Made by a program: the position numbers and the translations under genes. 64,000 nt of DNA from Ornithinimicrobium murale (GTDB lineage Bacteria; Actinomycetota; Actinomycetes; Actinomycetales; Dermatophilaceae): assembly GCF_003352835.1 (NCBI RefSeq), contig NZ_QLVD01000004.1, positions 86,218-150,217 of the forward strand, given 5' to 3'. Below, in pieces: positions 25,836 to 35,510 of the stretch (its first letter is position 1; each line of letters begins with the position of its first letter). Under the pieces are notes generated by a model. The model was given only the letters and a program-made list of their open reading frames with translations, was not told the origin of the DNA and did no database searches.

Positions 25836-26609
25836 ATGGCATCTGGCAAGCACCGTAAGCCCCGCACGCCCCTCGGCCCTGTGATTCGGCGCGCCGGCGG
25901 CGCTGGAGTTGCCGCAGCAGCCGCTGCCGCGGCGCTCGGCGTCGCTGCCCCGAGCGCGAGCGCCAGCTCGGTCTGGGATCGCGTCGCCGCCTGTGAGTCC
26001 GGTGGCAACTGGTCGATCAACACCGGCAACGGCTACTACGGCGGGCTGCAGTTCAGCGCGCAGACCTGGTCCGGTTTCGGTGGCGGGCAGTACGCCGCCT
26101 ACGCCCACCAGGCCTCCAAGTCCCAGCAGATCGCGATCGCGCAGAAGGTCCTGGCGACCCAGGGCCCCGGTGCCTGGCCGGTCTGCTCGGTCCGGGCCGG
26201 ACTGAACCGGTCCAACGGTGGTGCGGGCGGATCGGCCCCGGCTCCCGCCCCAGCTCCCGCTCCGGCCCCGGAGACCCAGCGGCAGACGGCGGCACCCTCG
26301 CGCAGCGCGGGCCCGATCAACCCGGCCGTCAGTGTCACGGCGCCCCTTGTCAAGGACGGCATCCGTGGTCCGCTGACCACGGCGACGATCCAGCGCTGGG
26401 TCGGCACGCACCCGGACGGCATCTTCGGGCCGATCACGACCAAGGCACTCCAGGAGAAGGTCGGCACCACACCCGACGGCATCTGGGGCCCGAAGTCCCA
26501 GGCGGCGCTCCAGGACTACCTGGGCATGGAGCGCGACGGGTCGACCTCCATGAACTCTCGCACGGTGATCGCGCTCCAGGCGCACCTGAACGCCAAGGTC
26601 CTCGGCTGA
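25836..26609 (+). CDS. rpf: Resuscitation-promoting factor with two C-terminal peptidoglycan-binding repeats
   Basis: The 257-residue secreted protein has a signal peptide (basic start, Ala-rich core, cleavage near ASA-SS). The Rpf lysozyme-like domain at residues 48-125 ([28 protein letters not shown]) contains the catalytic Glu. A Pro/Ala linker (about 133-147) leads to two peptidoglycan_binding_1 repeats with DGIFGPIT and DGIWGPKS. It cleaves peptidoglycan during growth or exit from dormancy. AGGAAGG lies 11 bp before the ATG, directly after the riboswitch. Confidence 0.93.
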   Translation: MASGKHRKPRTPLGPVIRRAGGAGVAAAAAAAALGVAAPSASASSVWDRVAACESGGNWSINTGNGYYGGLQFSAQTWSGFGGGQYAAYAHQASKSQQIAIAQKVLATQGPGAWPVCSVRAGLNRSNGGAGGSAPAPAPAPAPAPETQRQTAAPSRSAGPINPAVSVTAPLVKDGIRGPLTTATIQRWVGTHPDGIFGPITTKALQEKVGTTPDGIWGPKSQAALQDYLGMERDGSTSMNSRTVIALQAHLNAKVLG

Positions 26610-26654
26610 CGCTGACGGAACCGCGCTGATCACCAAGCAGCGCGCGGATGGACG

Positions 26655-26692
26655 ACACTGCGCCGCCGGGAAGTCTCCCGGCGGCGCAGTGT
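26655..26692 (+). terminator. Terminator of rpf
   Basis: Perfect 17-bp arms (26655-26671 and 26676-26692) enclose a 4-nt loop, 45 bp after the stop. It has no T run, as is usual in high-GC actinobacteria. Confidence 0.8.
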
Positions 26693-26840
26693 TGCGTCTA
26701 GCCTGTGGCGCGCACCGTGCTGGTGGCGCGGTGCTACGCGGACCGTGCTGGTGGCGCAGCGGCGGTCTAGGACCCATCATTTCCGCGGGGCCTCGTGGCG
26801 CGGGTAGCATCGTCGTCGTTGTCGGCACCGGCCGACACAC

Positions 26841-26916
26841 GCCCCTGTAGCTCAGTTGGTAGAGCATCCGCCTTGTAAGCGGACGGTCGCGGGTTCGACT
26901 CCTGTCGGGGGCTCCA
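26841..26916 (+). tRNA. tRNA-Thr (anticodon TGT)
   Basis: The 76-nt cloverleaf has acceptor stem GCCCCTG paired with CGGGGGC, a D-loop with AGTTGGTAGA, anticodon loop CTTGTAA giving TGT, and a T-arm with GGTTCGACTCC. CCA is encoded at 26914-26916. It reads ACA codons and by wobble others of the Thr box. Confidence 0.95.
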
Positions 26917-26965
26917 CAGGGTCATCGCCGTGTCCACCCTGCGGGTCGGGCACCGAGGCCTGTGA

Positions 26966-27838
26966 TCACTCCGGGGTGTCGGGGCTCTCCAGGTGGACGG
27001 TGACCTCGCCCTCGGTCCGCAGCTCCTCCACCAGGGTCTGGACCGCCTCGTTCTCCCGCTCGGACGCCAGCTGCTCAGCGACCTGGTCCTGGACCTCCTC
27101 GAAGGGCGGAATCTCCGGAGCGGGGGAGCCGGACTCAGCGTCTCCGCCTCCCTGCTGGGCCACCAGCTCGTCGTAGCGTGCCCGGACCTCCTCGTCGGTC
27201 GGCTCCGTGACATCAGCTTCCTGCTCGATGAGCTGGTCGACCTTGATGATCTGCTCCACCTCGGCGTTGACCTCCTCGCCGGACATTCCCTGCTGCTCGA
27301 GCGCGGCCAGGAACTCGTCGGCGGACGCCATGCCGTTGCCCTCAGCCAACTCCGTGAGCTCGGCGGTAATGTCCTCGTCGCTGGCCTCGAACCCGTGCTC
27401 CTCGGAGGCCTGCATGAGCAGCTCGCTGCTGATCAGTCCCTCCACGGTCTGCTCGCGGAGCGTCGGCTCGTCGACCGGCTGACCGGTCGTCTGGGCCTGC
27501 ATCGAGGCCTGCTCGAACGTCGGCGTGTAGGCCTCGGTGAACTCGTCCTTGGAGATCTCGGTGCCGTTCACTTCCGCCACCACGTCGGGGACGTCGGAGA
27601 GATCAGGCGCAGCAGCCTGGTCCGGTCCGGCCGTCCCTGCACCTGCGTCGGGTCCCTCGCTGGCCCCCGCCCCATCCGGCCCGGCGGACTCAGCAGCATT
27701 ATCCGATCCTGGTGCGGCAGAGGCGCCCTCGCTCGTGCCGGCATCATCTGTGCCGGAGTCTGAGTCTGTGCTGCAGGAAGCAGCACCGAGCAGGCAGACG
27801 ACGAGCCCGAGGCTGGTCATCCATGTCTTATTCCGCAT
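26966..27838 (-). CDS. SurA N-terminal-domain lipoprotein (parvulin-type chaperone-like)
   Basis: The 290-residue protein has signal MRNKTWMTSLGL and lipobox AASC, then a low-complexity Gly/Ala/Asp/Ser linker to about residue 80. A SurA_N-type helical domain follows (VVAEVNGTEISKDEFTEAY, LREQTVEGLISSELLMQASEEHGFEASDEDI). No clear rotamase domain follows; the C-terminus ends with a helix rich in Glu and an EVTVHLESP strand. It probably assists folding of secreted proteins outside the membrane. A strong GAGGGAGG lies 5 bp before the ATG. The upstream 150 bp is AT-richer than its surroundings. Confidence 0.82.
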   Translation of the reverse strand: MRNKTWMTSLGLVVCLLGAASCSTDSDSGTDDAGTSEGASAAPGSDNAAESAGPDGAGASEGPDAGAGTAGPDQAAAPDLSDVPDVVAEVNGTEISKDEFTEAYTPTFEQASMQAQTTGQPVDEPTLREQTVEGLISSELLMQASEEHGFEASDEDITAELTELAEGNGMASADEFLAALEQQGMSGEEVNAEVEQIIKVDQLIEQEADVTEPTDEEVRARYDELVAQQGGGDAESGSPAPEIPPFEEVQDQVAEQLASERENEAVQTLVEELRTEGEVTVHLESPDTPE

Positions 27839-27986
27839 TATTCCTCCCTCATATGGAATGGCCGGTCAACGTAGCACGCAGAGATAAATATCCAATTCAG
27901 GAATTCCCAGTCTTCGGTCAGGAAGAAAGGGCAGGGAAAATGCCAGGTGAAGATGATCCGCGTGAGTCGCAGCGTCCAGGAGGGAC

Positions 27987-29792
27987 TCAGCCGAGCGGCG
28001 GGCGCTCGCCGATGCTGGCCCGGACCTGCCGGATCTCCCGGGCCTCAGGGATGTCGTGTCTGGCCAGGCGGGCGGCCAGGTCTCGAGCGACAGCTTCGGC
28101 CGGGGCCACGCGCTCGAGGGCCTCCCCGGGTGCTCCCTGCGAGGCCGTGGCAAGCGCTGTGAAACCCAGCCAGGCCGTGGCGTCTCGGACGTCCACGAGA
28201 TCGGCCACCCGGTCCGGTTCGTCGCGGATCGCACGTCCGGCGATCGCGGAAAGCTCCTGCAGGTCGAGGGAGAGCTCGCGCTGGGCCATCAGGCCGGCCC
28301 GGTCCTGGTGCTGTCCCCGCCCCAGCAGCCCGATCACGTCGGCGCTCGTGGCGACCGCCCGTGCCAGGTGTGCCGTCACCATGTCTCGCCCGGACCGCCA
28401 ACCGACCAGCCAGGGGATGGCGACGCCACAGAGCACACCGATGCCGGTGTCCAGCAGCCGTTCCTGAGCGATCGTCAGCGCCGCCAGGCCGGATCCCGCC
28501 GTGCCGATGGTGAGCGCCAGGGGCGTCATGAAGACGACGGCCAGGGTGTAGTTGCGGACCACAAAGAGCTCGACCAGCCCCTGCAACGTGACGATAGTGA
28601 CAACGACCGTCCACGGCCCGCTGTCGGAGAATCCACCGAGCAGGAAGAGCCCGATGCCCAGGGTCGTGCCGGCCAGGCGCTCCACGGAACGGATCGCCGT
28701 GGCCCGGCGGTCCATTCCGGTGTGCAGCACCAGCGCGGCTGCGGCCATGGCCCAGTACATGTGCCCGCTGCCGGCCAGGAGGCCCGCCGCCACGCCGGCG
28801 GCCGCGATGCCGACGGCGACGCGGACGGCCGCCTGCAGTGCCGCGGTCGGCCAGCGCAGCGCCCGGGCCACCATGCGACGCAGGCGGGGACGGCCCAGAG
28901 GGGCGGCTGTGGGCTCGCCGCCCAGGTCCGGGTTGAGCTGGTGCGCGGGCAGCAAATGTTGGGAGTAGCGCTGCTGGATGACAATCAGATCCGTGGCCAG
29001 TTCAGCGCGCAGAGCCTCGTCCGTGGCGCGCGGTGAGGTGCTGTCCGGGGAATCTTCTGGCAGCAGGGCCGGCTCACCCCCGTCCCACAGCGTGGTCCAG
29101 GCGTCGTGGATGGCATTGGTCGCGTCGGTGCTGCGATCCTCGGCCTGCGGATCATCGGGGGCGGTGGCCAGGAACTTCTCGACCGCACGCTCGGCTGCGG
29201 CGACGGCAGCGCGCTCGGGGCCGAGGCGGTCCAGGATCAGGTCGAACATGGCGATGGGCACGGCGACCGCGGCGCCGGTCGCCGTCGCGAGGACGAGGGC
29301 CCCCGGATCCAGGCCGCGCGTGGGCAGGTAACCCCCGATGCCGACGATCAGCACGAAGAAGAAGGCCCCCGGCGGCCCGAGTCGAAGGGCGTGCGACAGG
29401 AAGGTCGCCACGGCGCCGACGAACGCCGTCGCGAGGATCGACAGCAGCAGGTTGCCGGACACCAGGATCCCCAGCGACATGCCGCCGACCAGTCCCAGCG
29501 CGACGAGCACCAGAACCCGGATCCGGCTCCGGAGCGGGCGGCCGGGGCCGTAGAGCACGGTGAAGATCCCCGTGCCACACAGCAGGCCCCACGCCTGGTG
29601 GCCAGCGGCCGTTGCGATGCTCAGTGGGATAGCGATCGCGATAGCTGCCCGCAGTGCCACCGGCCACCGGGTCGGAGGACGGACCTCCCACCGCAACCCG
29701 CGGAAGGGTGTGATCGCGGCGGACGCGAGGTGCTCGGCACCGCGGACGGCTCTCCGACGAGCGCCACGCACCGCACGCCGGGAGAAACTCAT
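27987..29792 (-). CDS. FUSC-family (aromatic acid exporter-like) membrane protein
   Basis: The 601-residue protein has two blocks of about five to six membrane helices (residues 40-190 and 345-470) separated and followed by cytoplasmic regions, the FUSC/YccS layout. Visible are GILVSGNLLLSILATAFVGAVATF in block one and ALVLHTGMDRRATAIRSVERLAGTTLG in block two. Related proteins export aromatic acids or other toxic organics; the substrate here is unknown. The basic N-terminus MSFSRRAVRGARRRAVRG supports the start. Confidence 0.85.
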   Translation of the reverse strand: MSFSRRAVRGARRRAVRGAEHLASAAITPFRGLRWEVRPPTRWPVALRAAIAIAIPLSIATAAGHQAWGLLCGTGIFTVLYGPGRPLRSRIRVLVLVALGLVGGMSLGILVSGNLLLSILATAFVGAVATFLSHALRLGPPGAFFFVLIVGIGGYLPTRGLDPGALVLATATGAAVAVPIAMFDLILDRLGPERAAVAAAERAVEKFLATAPDDPQAEDRSTDATNAIHDAWTTLWDGGEPALLPEDSPDSTSPRATDEALRAELATDLIVIQQRYSQHLLPAHQLNPDLGGEPTAAPLGRPRLRRMVARALRWPTAALQAAVRVAVGIAAAGVAAGLLAGSGHMYWAMAAAALVLHTGMDRRATAIRSVERLAGTTLGIGLFLLGGFSDSGPWTVVVTIVTLQGLVELFVVRNYTLAVVFMTPLALTIGTAGSGLAALTIAQERLLDTGIGVLCGVAIPWLVGWRSGRDMVTAHLARAVATSADVIGLLGRGQHQDRAGLMAQRELSLDLQELSAIAGRAIRDEPDRVADLVDVRDATAWLGFTALATASQGAPGEALERVAPAEAVARDLAARLARHDIPEAREIRQVRASIGERPPLG

Positions 29793-29837
29793 GTCTGCTC
29801 CGACGCGCTCTCGTCGGACCCCGCAACCGGCACCGGG

Positions 29838-30602
29838 TCAGCGCGGCGGCATCCGCAGCGCACCATCGAGCCGGATCACCTCGCCGTTGAGCAGGGCGTT
29901 GTCGACGATGTGGGCCACCAGGGCGGCATACTCCTCGGGCTTGCCCAGCCGCGAGGGGTGCGGCACCAGTGCCTCCAGGGAGGCCCGCACCTCCTCGCCC
30001 AGCCCGGCCATCATCGGCGTCTCGAAGATGCCCGGCGCGATGGTCGCCACCCGGATCCCCTTGTCGGCCAGGTCCCGGGCGGCGGTCAGCGTCAGGCCGG
30101 CGATGCCCGCCTTGGAGGAGGAGTAGGCGGCCTGCCCGATCTGGCCGTCGAACGCAGCCACAGAGGCCGTCATCACAATCACCCCGCGGTCCTCGTCGAC
30201 CGGCTCGTGGGCTGCCATCGCCTCGGCCGTCAGGCGCAGCACGTTGAAGGTGCCGATCAGGTTGATCTCGATGACGGTGCGGTAGGCGTCCAGCTCGATG
30301 GTGCCCCGCCGGGAGAGGATGCGGCCCGGGGTCGCGACGCCCGCGCAGTTGACGACGATCCGCAGTTCGCCCAGCTCGCCCGCCACGGCGATGGCGGCAC
30401 GGACCTGCTCCTCGTCGCGCACGTCCGCGGGCGCGAAGCGCACTCGGTCGCCGAGCTCGGTGGCCAGGTCCTCGCCCCGGCTGCCGGGCAGGTCGACGAG
30501 CACCACGGAGGCACCCTCGGCGAGCAGGCGGCGGGCCGTGGCCTCGCCCAGTCCGCTGGCACCTCCGGTCACCAGGGCGACGGTCTTCTGGGTGATCTGC
30601 AT
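29838..30602 (-). CDS. Short-chain dehydrogenase, 3-hydroxyacyl-CoA dehydrogenase (HSD10-like)
   Basis: The 254-residue SDR has the cofactor motif [14 protein letters not shown], a catalytic Ser in MTASVAA, and YSSSKAG. The motif DLPGS after strand beta-2 indicates NAD preference, and the [10 protein letters not shown] and [12 protein letters not shown] segments match type II 3-hydroxyacyl-CoA dehydrogenases. It lies 65 bp downstream of an acyl-CoA dehydrogenase on the same strand, so both fit fatty or branched-chain acyl-CoA oxidation. Confidence 0.88.
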   Translation of the reverse strand: MQITQKTVALVTGGASGLGEATARRLLAEGASVVLVDLPGSRGEDLATELGDRVRFAPADVRDEEQVRAAIAVAGELGELRIVVNCAGVATPGRILSRRGTIELDAYRTVIEINLIGTFNVLRLTAEAMAAHEPVDEDRGVIVMTASVAAFDGQIGQAAYSSSKAGIAGLTLTAARDLADKGIRVATIAPGIFETPMMAGLGEEVRASLEALVPHPSRLGKPEEYAALVAHIVDNALLNGEVIRLDGALRMPPR

Positions 30603-30667
30603 GCTGGCCTCTCGGTCGGGGTCGGGTCGGGGTGAGGGTCGAGTCAGAGGTATGCCGGGTGGTCGGG

Positions 30668-31810
30668 TCAGCGCAGCAGCTGGCGGGAGATCACCAGCCG
30701 CTGGATCTGGTTGGTCCCCTCAAAGATCTGGGTGACCTTGGCCTCGCGCATGAAGCGCTCGACCGGGAAGTCCTTGGTGTAGCCGTAGCCACCCAGCACC
30801 TGGACGGCGTCCGTGGTGACCTTCATGGCGGCATCCGTGGCGACCAGTTTGGCCACCGACGCCTCCTGGCTGTGGGGCAGGTCGGCATCCTTGAGCCGGG
30901 CTGCGTGCAGGTAGGACGCGCGGGCCGCCCCGACTGCGGCGGCCATGTCGGCCAGCAGGAACGCCAGACCCTGGTTGTCGGCGATCGGGCGACCGAACTG
31001 CTCGCGCTCACGGGCGTAGGCCACGGCCTCATCGAGCGCGCGCTGGGCCAGCCCGACGGCCGCTGCCGCGATGCCCAGGCGACCGGAGTCGAGCGCCGCG
31101 AGGGCGATCGACATGCCCTGGCCCGGGGTGCCGACGAGCCGGTCGTCCGGCACGAAGACCTTGTCGAAGAGCACCTCGCGGACCGTGTCGCAGTCCAGGC
31201 CCATCTTGCGCTCCGGCTCGGCGAAGGTCAGGCCCTCGGCCCCGGCCGGCACGATGAAGCAGCTCAGGCCCCGCCCGCCGTCGTCTGAGGTGCGGGCGAA
31301 GGTGGTGTAGAAGTCGGCGTGCCCGGCGTGGCTGATCCACGCCTTGCCGCCGGAGATCTCATAACCGCCGTCGACCGCGTTGGCCCGGGTGCGGATGGCC
31401 GCGACGTCGGAGCCGGCACTGGGCTCGGACAGGCAGTAGGCGCCGAGCTGCTCGCCGGACAGCATCCCGGTGAGCAGTTTCTCCTGCTGGTCCGGCGTGC
31501 CGAAGGCCGCCACGGGTGCGCAGGTCAGGGAGTGGACCGAGACGCCCACGGCGACGGACATCCAGGCGTAGGCGATCTCCTCGACCACCTGGAGATAGAC
31601 CTCGTAGGGCTGACCGCCGCCACCCAGCTCCTCCGCATACGGGAGGGAGAGCAGACCCGACTGACCGAGCAGGGAGAAGACCTCGCGCGGGAAGCGCGCG
31701 GCGGCCTCGGCCTCGTCGACCTGCGGCAGCAGTTCCTCCCGGGCGATGTCGCGAACCAGGGCGATCAGTTCGGTGGCCTCGTCGGTGGACAGGACGCGCG
31801 TCACAGGCAT
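30668..31810 (-). CDS. Acyl-CoA dehydrogenase
   Basis: The 380-residue flavoprotein shows the family order: N-terminal helical domain, YCLSEPSAGSD in the beta domain, GGKAWISHAG, FVPDDRLVG, EREQFGRPIADNQ, QVLGGYGYTKDFPVERFMREAK, and the catalytic-base region IFEGTNQIQ. It introduces the alpha-beta double bond into an acyl-CoA and passes electrons to ETF. Chain-length preference is not evident. ATG 31810 is chosen; upstream frame residues to 31888 lie over the mod promoter. Confidence 0.93.
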   Translation of the reverse strand: MPVTRVLSTDEATELIALVRDIAREELLPQVDEAEAAARFPREVFSLLGQSGLLSLPYAEELGGGGQPYEVYLQVVEEIAYAWMSVAVGVSVHSLTCAPVAAFGTPDQQEKLLTGMLSGEQLGAYCLSEPSAGSDVAAIRTRANAVDGGYEISGGKAWISHAGHADFYTTFARTSDDGGRGLSCFIVPAGAEGLTFAEPERKMGLDCDTVREVLFDKVFVPDDRLVGTPGQGMSIALAALDSGRLGIAAAAVGLAQRALDEAVAYAREREQFGRPIADNQGLAFLLADMAAAVGAARASYLHAARLKDADLPHSQEASVAKLVATDAAMKVTTDAVQVLGGYGYTKDFPVERFMREAKVTQIFEGTNQIQRLVISRQLLR

Positions 31811-31866
31811 GAGCCGAAGACTACCGGGGGAGGCGCAGCGCTTCGACGCAGCCGCAGATGCGGGGT

Positions 31867-31872
31867 TATAGT
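31867..31872 (+). promoter_or_regulatory. -10 box of the mod operon (leaderless)
   Basis: TATAGT ends 7 bases before the GTG at 31880. A weak -35 (TTCGAC, 31842-31847) lies 19 bp upstream. The transcript would begin at or beside the start codon. Confidence 0.55.
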
Positions 31873-31879
31873 CTGAAGC

Positions 31880-32275
31880 GTGCCGCAACTGAGGGTGACT
31901 GAAGCAGCCGCGCTGCTGGGCGTGAGTGATGACACCGTGCGCCGCTGGATCGACCAGGGGCGCCTGCCCGCAGCCCGCTCCGACACCGGCCGGATGGCGG
32001 TCGAGGGCCGGGACCTGGCTCGGCTCACCCAGGAGCTGGCCGGTGAGGACGGCGCTGCCCTGCGCTCCTCCGCCCGCAACCAGCTGCGGGGCATCGTCAC
32101 CCGGGTCACCCGGGACACCGTGATGGCCCAGGTTGAGCTGCAGTGTGGACCGTTCCGGGTGGTGTCCCTGATGAGCACCGAGGCCGCCGACGACCTGGAG
32201 CTGGAGCCCGGTGTCGTGGCGCTAGCCTCGATCAAGGCCACCCAGGTGGTTGTGGCGCTCCCCGCGGAGAGCTGA
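31880..32275 (+). CDS. HTH-TOBE molybdate-responsive regulator or molybdate-binding protein
   Basis: The 131-residue protein has an excisionase/MerR-like helix-turn-helix (residues 2-45: VTEAAALLGVSDDTVRRWIDQGRLPA) joined to a TOBE/Mop domain (68-128: ARNQLRGIVTRVTRDTVMAQVELQCG, LEPGVVALASIKATQVVV) that binds oxyanions. It heads modABC by 9 bp. This layout matches actinobacterial molybdate regulators that replace ModE, so it probably regulates the operon with molybdate as ligand. The start is GTG. Confidence 0.85.
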   Translation: MPQLRVTEAAALLGVSDDTVRRWIDQGRLPAARSDTGRMAVEGRDLARLTQELAGEDGAALRSSARNQLRGIVTRVTRDTVMAQVELQCGPFRVVSLMSTEAADDLELEPGVVALASIKATQVVVALPAES

Positions 32276-32284
32276 CCAGGATCG

Positions 32285-33124
32285 ATGCCCCCACGACCGC
32301 TCTGTCCCGCCCGGTTCCGACCGGCGACCCGACGGGTCCGGCTCGGCGGTCCGATCGCCCCGATCGCCCTGATCATCGTGCTCTCCGCCTGTGGCGGCAC
32401 TCCCCCGGAGGAGACGCAGACGGCCACGCCGGGCGAGACGGGCCCGGTGACCGGCGACATCACGGTCTTTGGCGCCGCCTCGCTGACCGACAGCTTCACC
32501 GAGCTGGGGGAGGGTTTTGAGGAAGCGCACCCGGGCACCAGCGTGAGGTTCAGCTTCGCCGGCAGCTCCTCACTGGCCCAGCAGATCCTCAGCGGCGCAC
32601 CGGCCGACGTGTTCGCCTCCGCCTCGCCGGCCACGATGGCCCTGGTCGCCGAGGGCGGACGGACCGAGGGCGATCCCGTGGCCTTCGTGACCAACCGGTT
32701 GCAGATCGCCGTCCCGGTCGGCAACCCCGGGAGGGTCACCAGCCTGGAGGACTTCACGGACCAGGACCGCACCATCGCGCTGTGCGCCGCAGAGGTGCCG
32801 TGCGGGGCCGCCTCGGCACGGGCCTTCGAGGCAGCCCGGCTGACGCCTGCCCCCGACACCTACGAGGAGGACGTCCGGGCGGCCCTGACCAAGGTGCGTC
32901 TCGACGAGGTCGATGCGGCACTCGTCTACCAAACCGACGTGCTCGTTGCCGGCACCCAGGTTGAGGGCATCGACTTCGCGGAGTCGGCGGCAGCGGTCAA
33001 CGACTACCCGATCGCGGTGCTGCGGGAGGCTCCCAACCCCGCCGGCGGCCAGGCCTTCCTCGACTTCGTGCTCTCCCCGGACGGGCAGGCCGTGCTGGGC
33101 GCGGCCGGGTTCGGGTCCCCGTGA
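32285..33124 (+). CDS. modA: Molybdate-binding lipoprotein ModA
   Basis: The 279-residue protein has an Arg-rich start, a hydrophobic core and lipobox VLSAC near residue 36. The mature domain begins ITVFGAASLTDSFTELG, then FAGSSSLAQQI, GAPADVFASAS and a C-terminal FLDFVLSPDGQAVLGAAGF, all ModA signatures. Ser residues in AASL and GSSS are the expected molybdate contacts. It overlaps modB by 4 bp. Confidence 0.94.
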   Translation: MPPRPLCPARFRPATRRVRLGGPIAPIALIIVLSACGGTPPEETQTATPGETGPVTGDITVFGAASLTDSFTELGEGFEEAHPGTSVRFSFAGSSSLAQQILSGAPADVFASASPATMALVAEGGRTEGDPVAFVTNRLQIAVPVGNPGRVTSLEDFTDQDRTIALCAAEVPCGAASARAFEAARLTPAPDTYEEDVRAALTKVRLDEVDAALVYQTDVLVAGTQVEGIDFAESAAAVNDYPIAVLREAPNPAGGQAFLDFVLSPDGQAVLGAAGFGSP

Positions 33125-33975
33125 CGGGCGCTCCCTCGCCTGCTCGCCGCCTGCGTCGGTCCGCGGTGCAGACGCCCGCGGACGGCCGGGGGACCGGCAT
33201 CCCGCCGATCCTGCTGCTGCCCGCCGGGCTCGGTCTGGCCTTCCTGCTGCTGCCCCTGGTCGGGCTGCTGGTGCGCACCCCATGGAGCGAGCTGGGCACC
33301 CTGCTGAGCCGACCCGCGGTGCTGGAGGCGCTGCGTCTCTCCCTGGTCACCGCCACCGCGGCCACCGCGATCTGTCTGGTCCTCGGGGTGCCGCTGGCCT
33401 GGGTGCTGGCCCGGGCCACCGTGCCGGGCGTCCGGTTGGTCCGGGCGCTGCTCACCCTGCCGTTGGTCCTGCCGCCCGTCGTCGGGGGCGTCGCGTTGCT
33501 GCTGCTCCTGGGACGGCGGGGCCTGATCGGCCAGCACCTCTACGACTGGTTCGGGCTGAGCCTGCCGTTCACCAGCACGGCCGTGGTGCTCTCCCAGGCG
33601 TTCGTGGCCATGCCCTTCCTGGTGATCGCCGTCGAGGGCGCGCTGCGCGGAGCGGACCGGCGCTTCGAGGACGCGGCCGCCACGCTGGGCGCCGGACGCT
33701 GGCTCATCTTCCGCAGAGTGACCCTGCCGCTGGTGGCGCCGGGCATCTCGGCCGGTGCGGTCCTCTGCTTCGCCCGGGCCCTGGGGGAGTTCGGCGCAAC
33801 GATCACCTTCGCCGGGAACTTCCCCGGCGTGACCCGGACCATGCCCCTGTCGGTCTATCTCGCCCTGGAGACCGACCCACAGGCAGCGATCGTGCTGGCC
33901 CTGGTCCTGCTCCTGGTCTCGGTCCTGATCCTGCTCGCCCTGCGCGGCCGGTGGCTCAACGGGGTCGGCTCGTGA
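33121..33975 (+). CDS. modB: Molybdate ABC transporter permease ModB
   Basis: The 284-residue permease has about six membrane helices, a PLVLPPVVGGVALLLLLGRRGLIG segment typical of ModB, and an EAA-like loop FEDAAATLGAGRWLIFRRVTLPL. The late ARALGEFGATITFAGNFPG is also characteristic. The GTG start overlaps the modA stop and its own stop overlaps modC, so the three are translationally coupled. Confidence 0.94.
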   Translation: MTGAPSPARRLRRSAVQTPADGRGTGIPPILLLPAGLGLAFLLLPLVGLLVRTPWSELGTLLSRPAVLEALRLSLVTATAATAICLVLGVPLAWVLARATVPGVRLVRALLTLPLVLPPVVGGVALLLLLGRRGLIGQHLYDWFGLSLPFTSTAVVLSQAFVAMPFLVIAVEGALRGADRRFEDAAATLGAGRWLIFRRVTLPLVAPGISAGAVLCFARALGEFGATITFAGNFPGVTRTMPLSVYLALETDPQAAIVLALVLLLVSVLILLALRGRWLNGVGS

Positions 33976-35087
33976 GCTCCCAGAGGTCGACCCCGCCGAC
34001 CGCCGACCCCCGGGAGGCAGCCCCGGGAGGCGACCTCGCGGCATACCTGCAGGTCTCCCGCGGAGCTCTGCAGCTGGAGGTGGACCTGCAGGTCCCGTCC
34101 GGCCAGGTGGTTGCCCTGCTGGGGCCCAACGGGGCCGGCAAGACCACGGCGCTGCACGCGCTCGCGGGTCTGCTGCGGCTGCGTGCGGGCTCGCTGACCC
34201 TCGGTGGCCGGGCACTGGACGACCCCACGACGGGCACCTTCGTCCCCGCGGCGCGCCGCGAGGTGGGCGTGGTCTTCCAGGACTACCTGCTCTTCCCGCA
34301 CCTCACAGCGCTGGAGAACGTTGCCTTCGGGCTCCGGGCCCGCGGGGTCGGCCGCGTGGCAGCCCGGGAGGCTGCCGGGGCCTGGTTGGACCGGGTGGGG
34401 CTGGCGGACCGCGCGGGGGTGCGCCCCGGTCAGCTCTCCGGAGGGCAGGCGCAGCGGGTCGCCCTGGCCCGGGCCCTGGCGACCCGGCCACGACTGGTGC
34501 TGCTGGATGAGCCCCTGGCCGCCCTGGACGCCGCGACCCGGCTCGAGGTGCGCGCCGACCTGGCGCGGCACCTGCGGGAGTTCGGCGGCAGCGCCGTGCT
34601 GGTCACCCACGACCCGCTCGACGCGATGGTGATCGCCGACCGGATCATCGTGCTCGAGCAGGGGCGGGTCGTGCAGGACGGCGCCCCCGCGGAGGTGGCC
34701 AGGGCACCGCGGACCGAGTATGTCGCACGCCTGGTCGGTCTGAACCTGCTCCGTGGGGTGGGCTCGGGGCCGGTGGTCTCGGTGGCTGCTGGCGGGGTGC
34801 TGCACGTCGCCGACCCGGTGGACGGTCCGGTGCTCGTCGCCTTCCCGCCCACCTCGGTCACCCTGCACCGCCAGCGGCCCGAGGGGTCGGCCCGCAACGT
34901 CTGGCGGGGCGCGATCCGCGCCCTGGAGCAGCACGCCCACACGGTGCGTGCGCAGGTCACAGCTGCGGGTCACCCGCTGGTGCTGGCCGACGTCACCCCC
35001 GCCGCGGTCGCTGACCTGGACCTGGCCGTGGGGGCAGCGGTCTGGGTGTCCTTCAAGGCGACCGACACCCACGTCTATCCGGGGTGA
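33972..35087 (+). CDS. modC: Molybdate ABC transporter ATPase ModC
   Basis: The 371-residue ATPase has Walker A GPNGAGKTT, VFQDYLLFPH, signature LSGGQAQR, Walker B VLLDEPLAALDA and VTHDPLDA. A C-terminal Mop/TOBE-like region (about residues 285-371) probably monitors molybdate. The GTG at 33972 overlaps the modB stop (GTGA); frame upstream of it is a shadow of modAB. It ends the operon, converging with the VOC gene. Confidence 0.93.
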   Translation: MSSQRSTPPTADPREAAPGGDLAAYLQVSRGALQLEVDLQVPSGQVVALLGPNGAGKTTALHALAGLLRLRAGSLTLGGRALDDPTTGTFVPAARREVGVVFQDYLLFPHLTALENVAFGLRARGVGRVAAREAAGAWLDRVGLADRAGVRPGQLSGGQAQRVALARALATRPRLVLLDEPLAALDAATRLEVRADLARHLREFGGSAVLVTHDPLDAMVIADRIIVLEQGRVVQDGAPAEVARAPRTEYVARLVGLNLLRGVGSGPVVSVAAGGVLHVADPVDGPVLVAFPPTSVTLHRQRPEGSARNVWRGAIRALEQHAHTVRAQVTAAGHPLVLADVTPAAVADLDLAVGAAVWVSFKATDTHVYPG

Positions 35088-35102
35088 GCCAGGGACGCAG
35101 GC

Positions 35103-35510
35103 TCAGCGGTGGAGGACGACCTCGACCTCGAAGCCCTGGCCGTCCTGCAGGAAGAGTGCCGTGTGCTCCGGGCCGCCGGCGTGCGGATAGCGTTCGGCGA
35201 ACAGCTCCTGCCAGCCGTGGTCCGGCGCAGCCGCCCGCAGGGCATCGAGCGCCGGTCGGTCGGTGCTCGTGAGAGCCAGGTGGTTCAGGCCGGCTCGGAG
35301 CCGGTCGTGGCCTCCGGGTCGGAGGTCCGGTGACTGCTCCACCCCCAGGTAGGTGCCGTCCGGGTGGATCCAGCTCAGCCCCTCCCGCCACCGCTGGTGC
35401 TCGCTCCAGCCGAGCTCGTGCAGCAACCACCCCCAGGAGCGGACGGCGGCCTGGAGGTCGTCGACCCAGAGGTCGAGGTGGTGCAGGGCGCGGGCGGTGC
35501 GCTCAGTCAT
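35103..35510 (-). CDS. VOC-superfamily (glyoxalase-like) protein
   Basis: The 135-residue protein has two beta-alpha-beta-beta-beta units: HHLDLWVDDLQAAVRSWGWLL at the N-terminus and LNHLALTSTDRPALDALRAAA in the middle, with candidate metal ligands His and late Glu (FEVEVVL). Such proteins include dioxygenases, isomerases and resistance proteins; the reaction is not evident. Its start overlaps the end of the SGNH gene by 8 bp. Confidence 0.82.
   Translation of the reverse strand: MTERTARALHHLDLWVDDLQAAVRSWGWLLHELGWSEHQRWREGLSWIHPDGTYLGVEQSPDLRPGGHDRLRAGLNHLALTSTDRPALDALRAAAPDHGWQELFAERYPHAGGPEHTALFLQDGQGFEVEVVLHR

Noticed and set aside
26841..26916. tRNA-Thr as an attachment site of an integrated element
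   Set aside because: No integrase and no second copy of the tRNA 3' end were seen nearby, and flanking genes look native.
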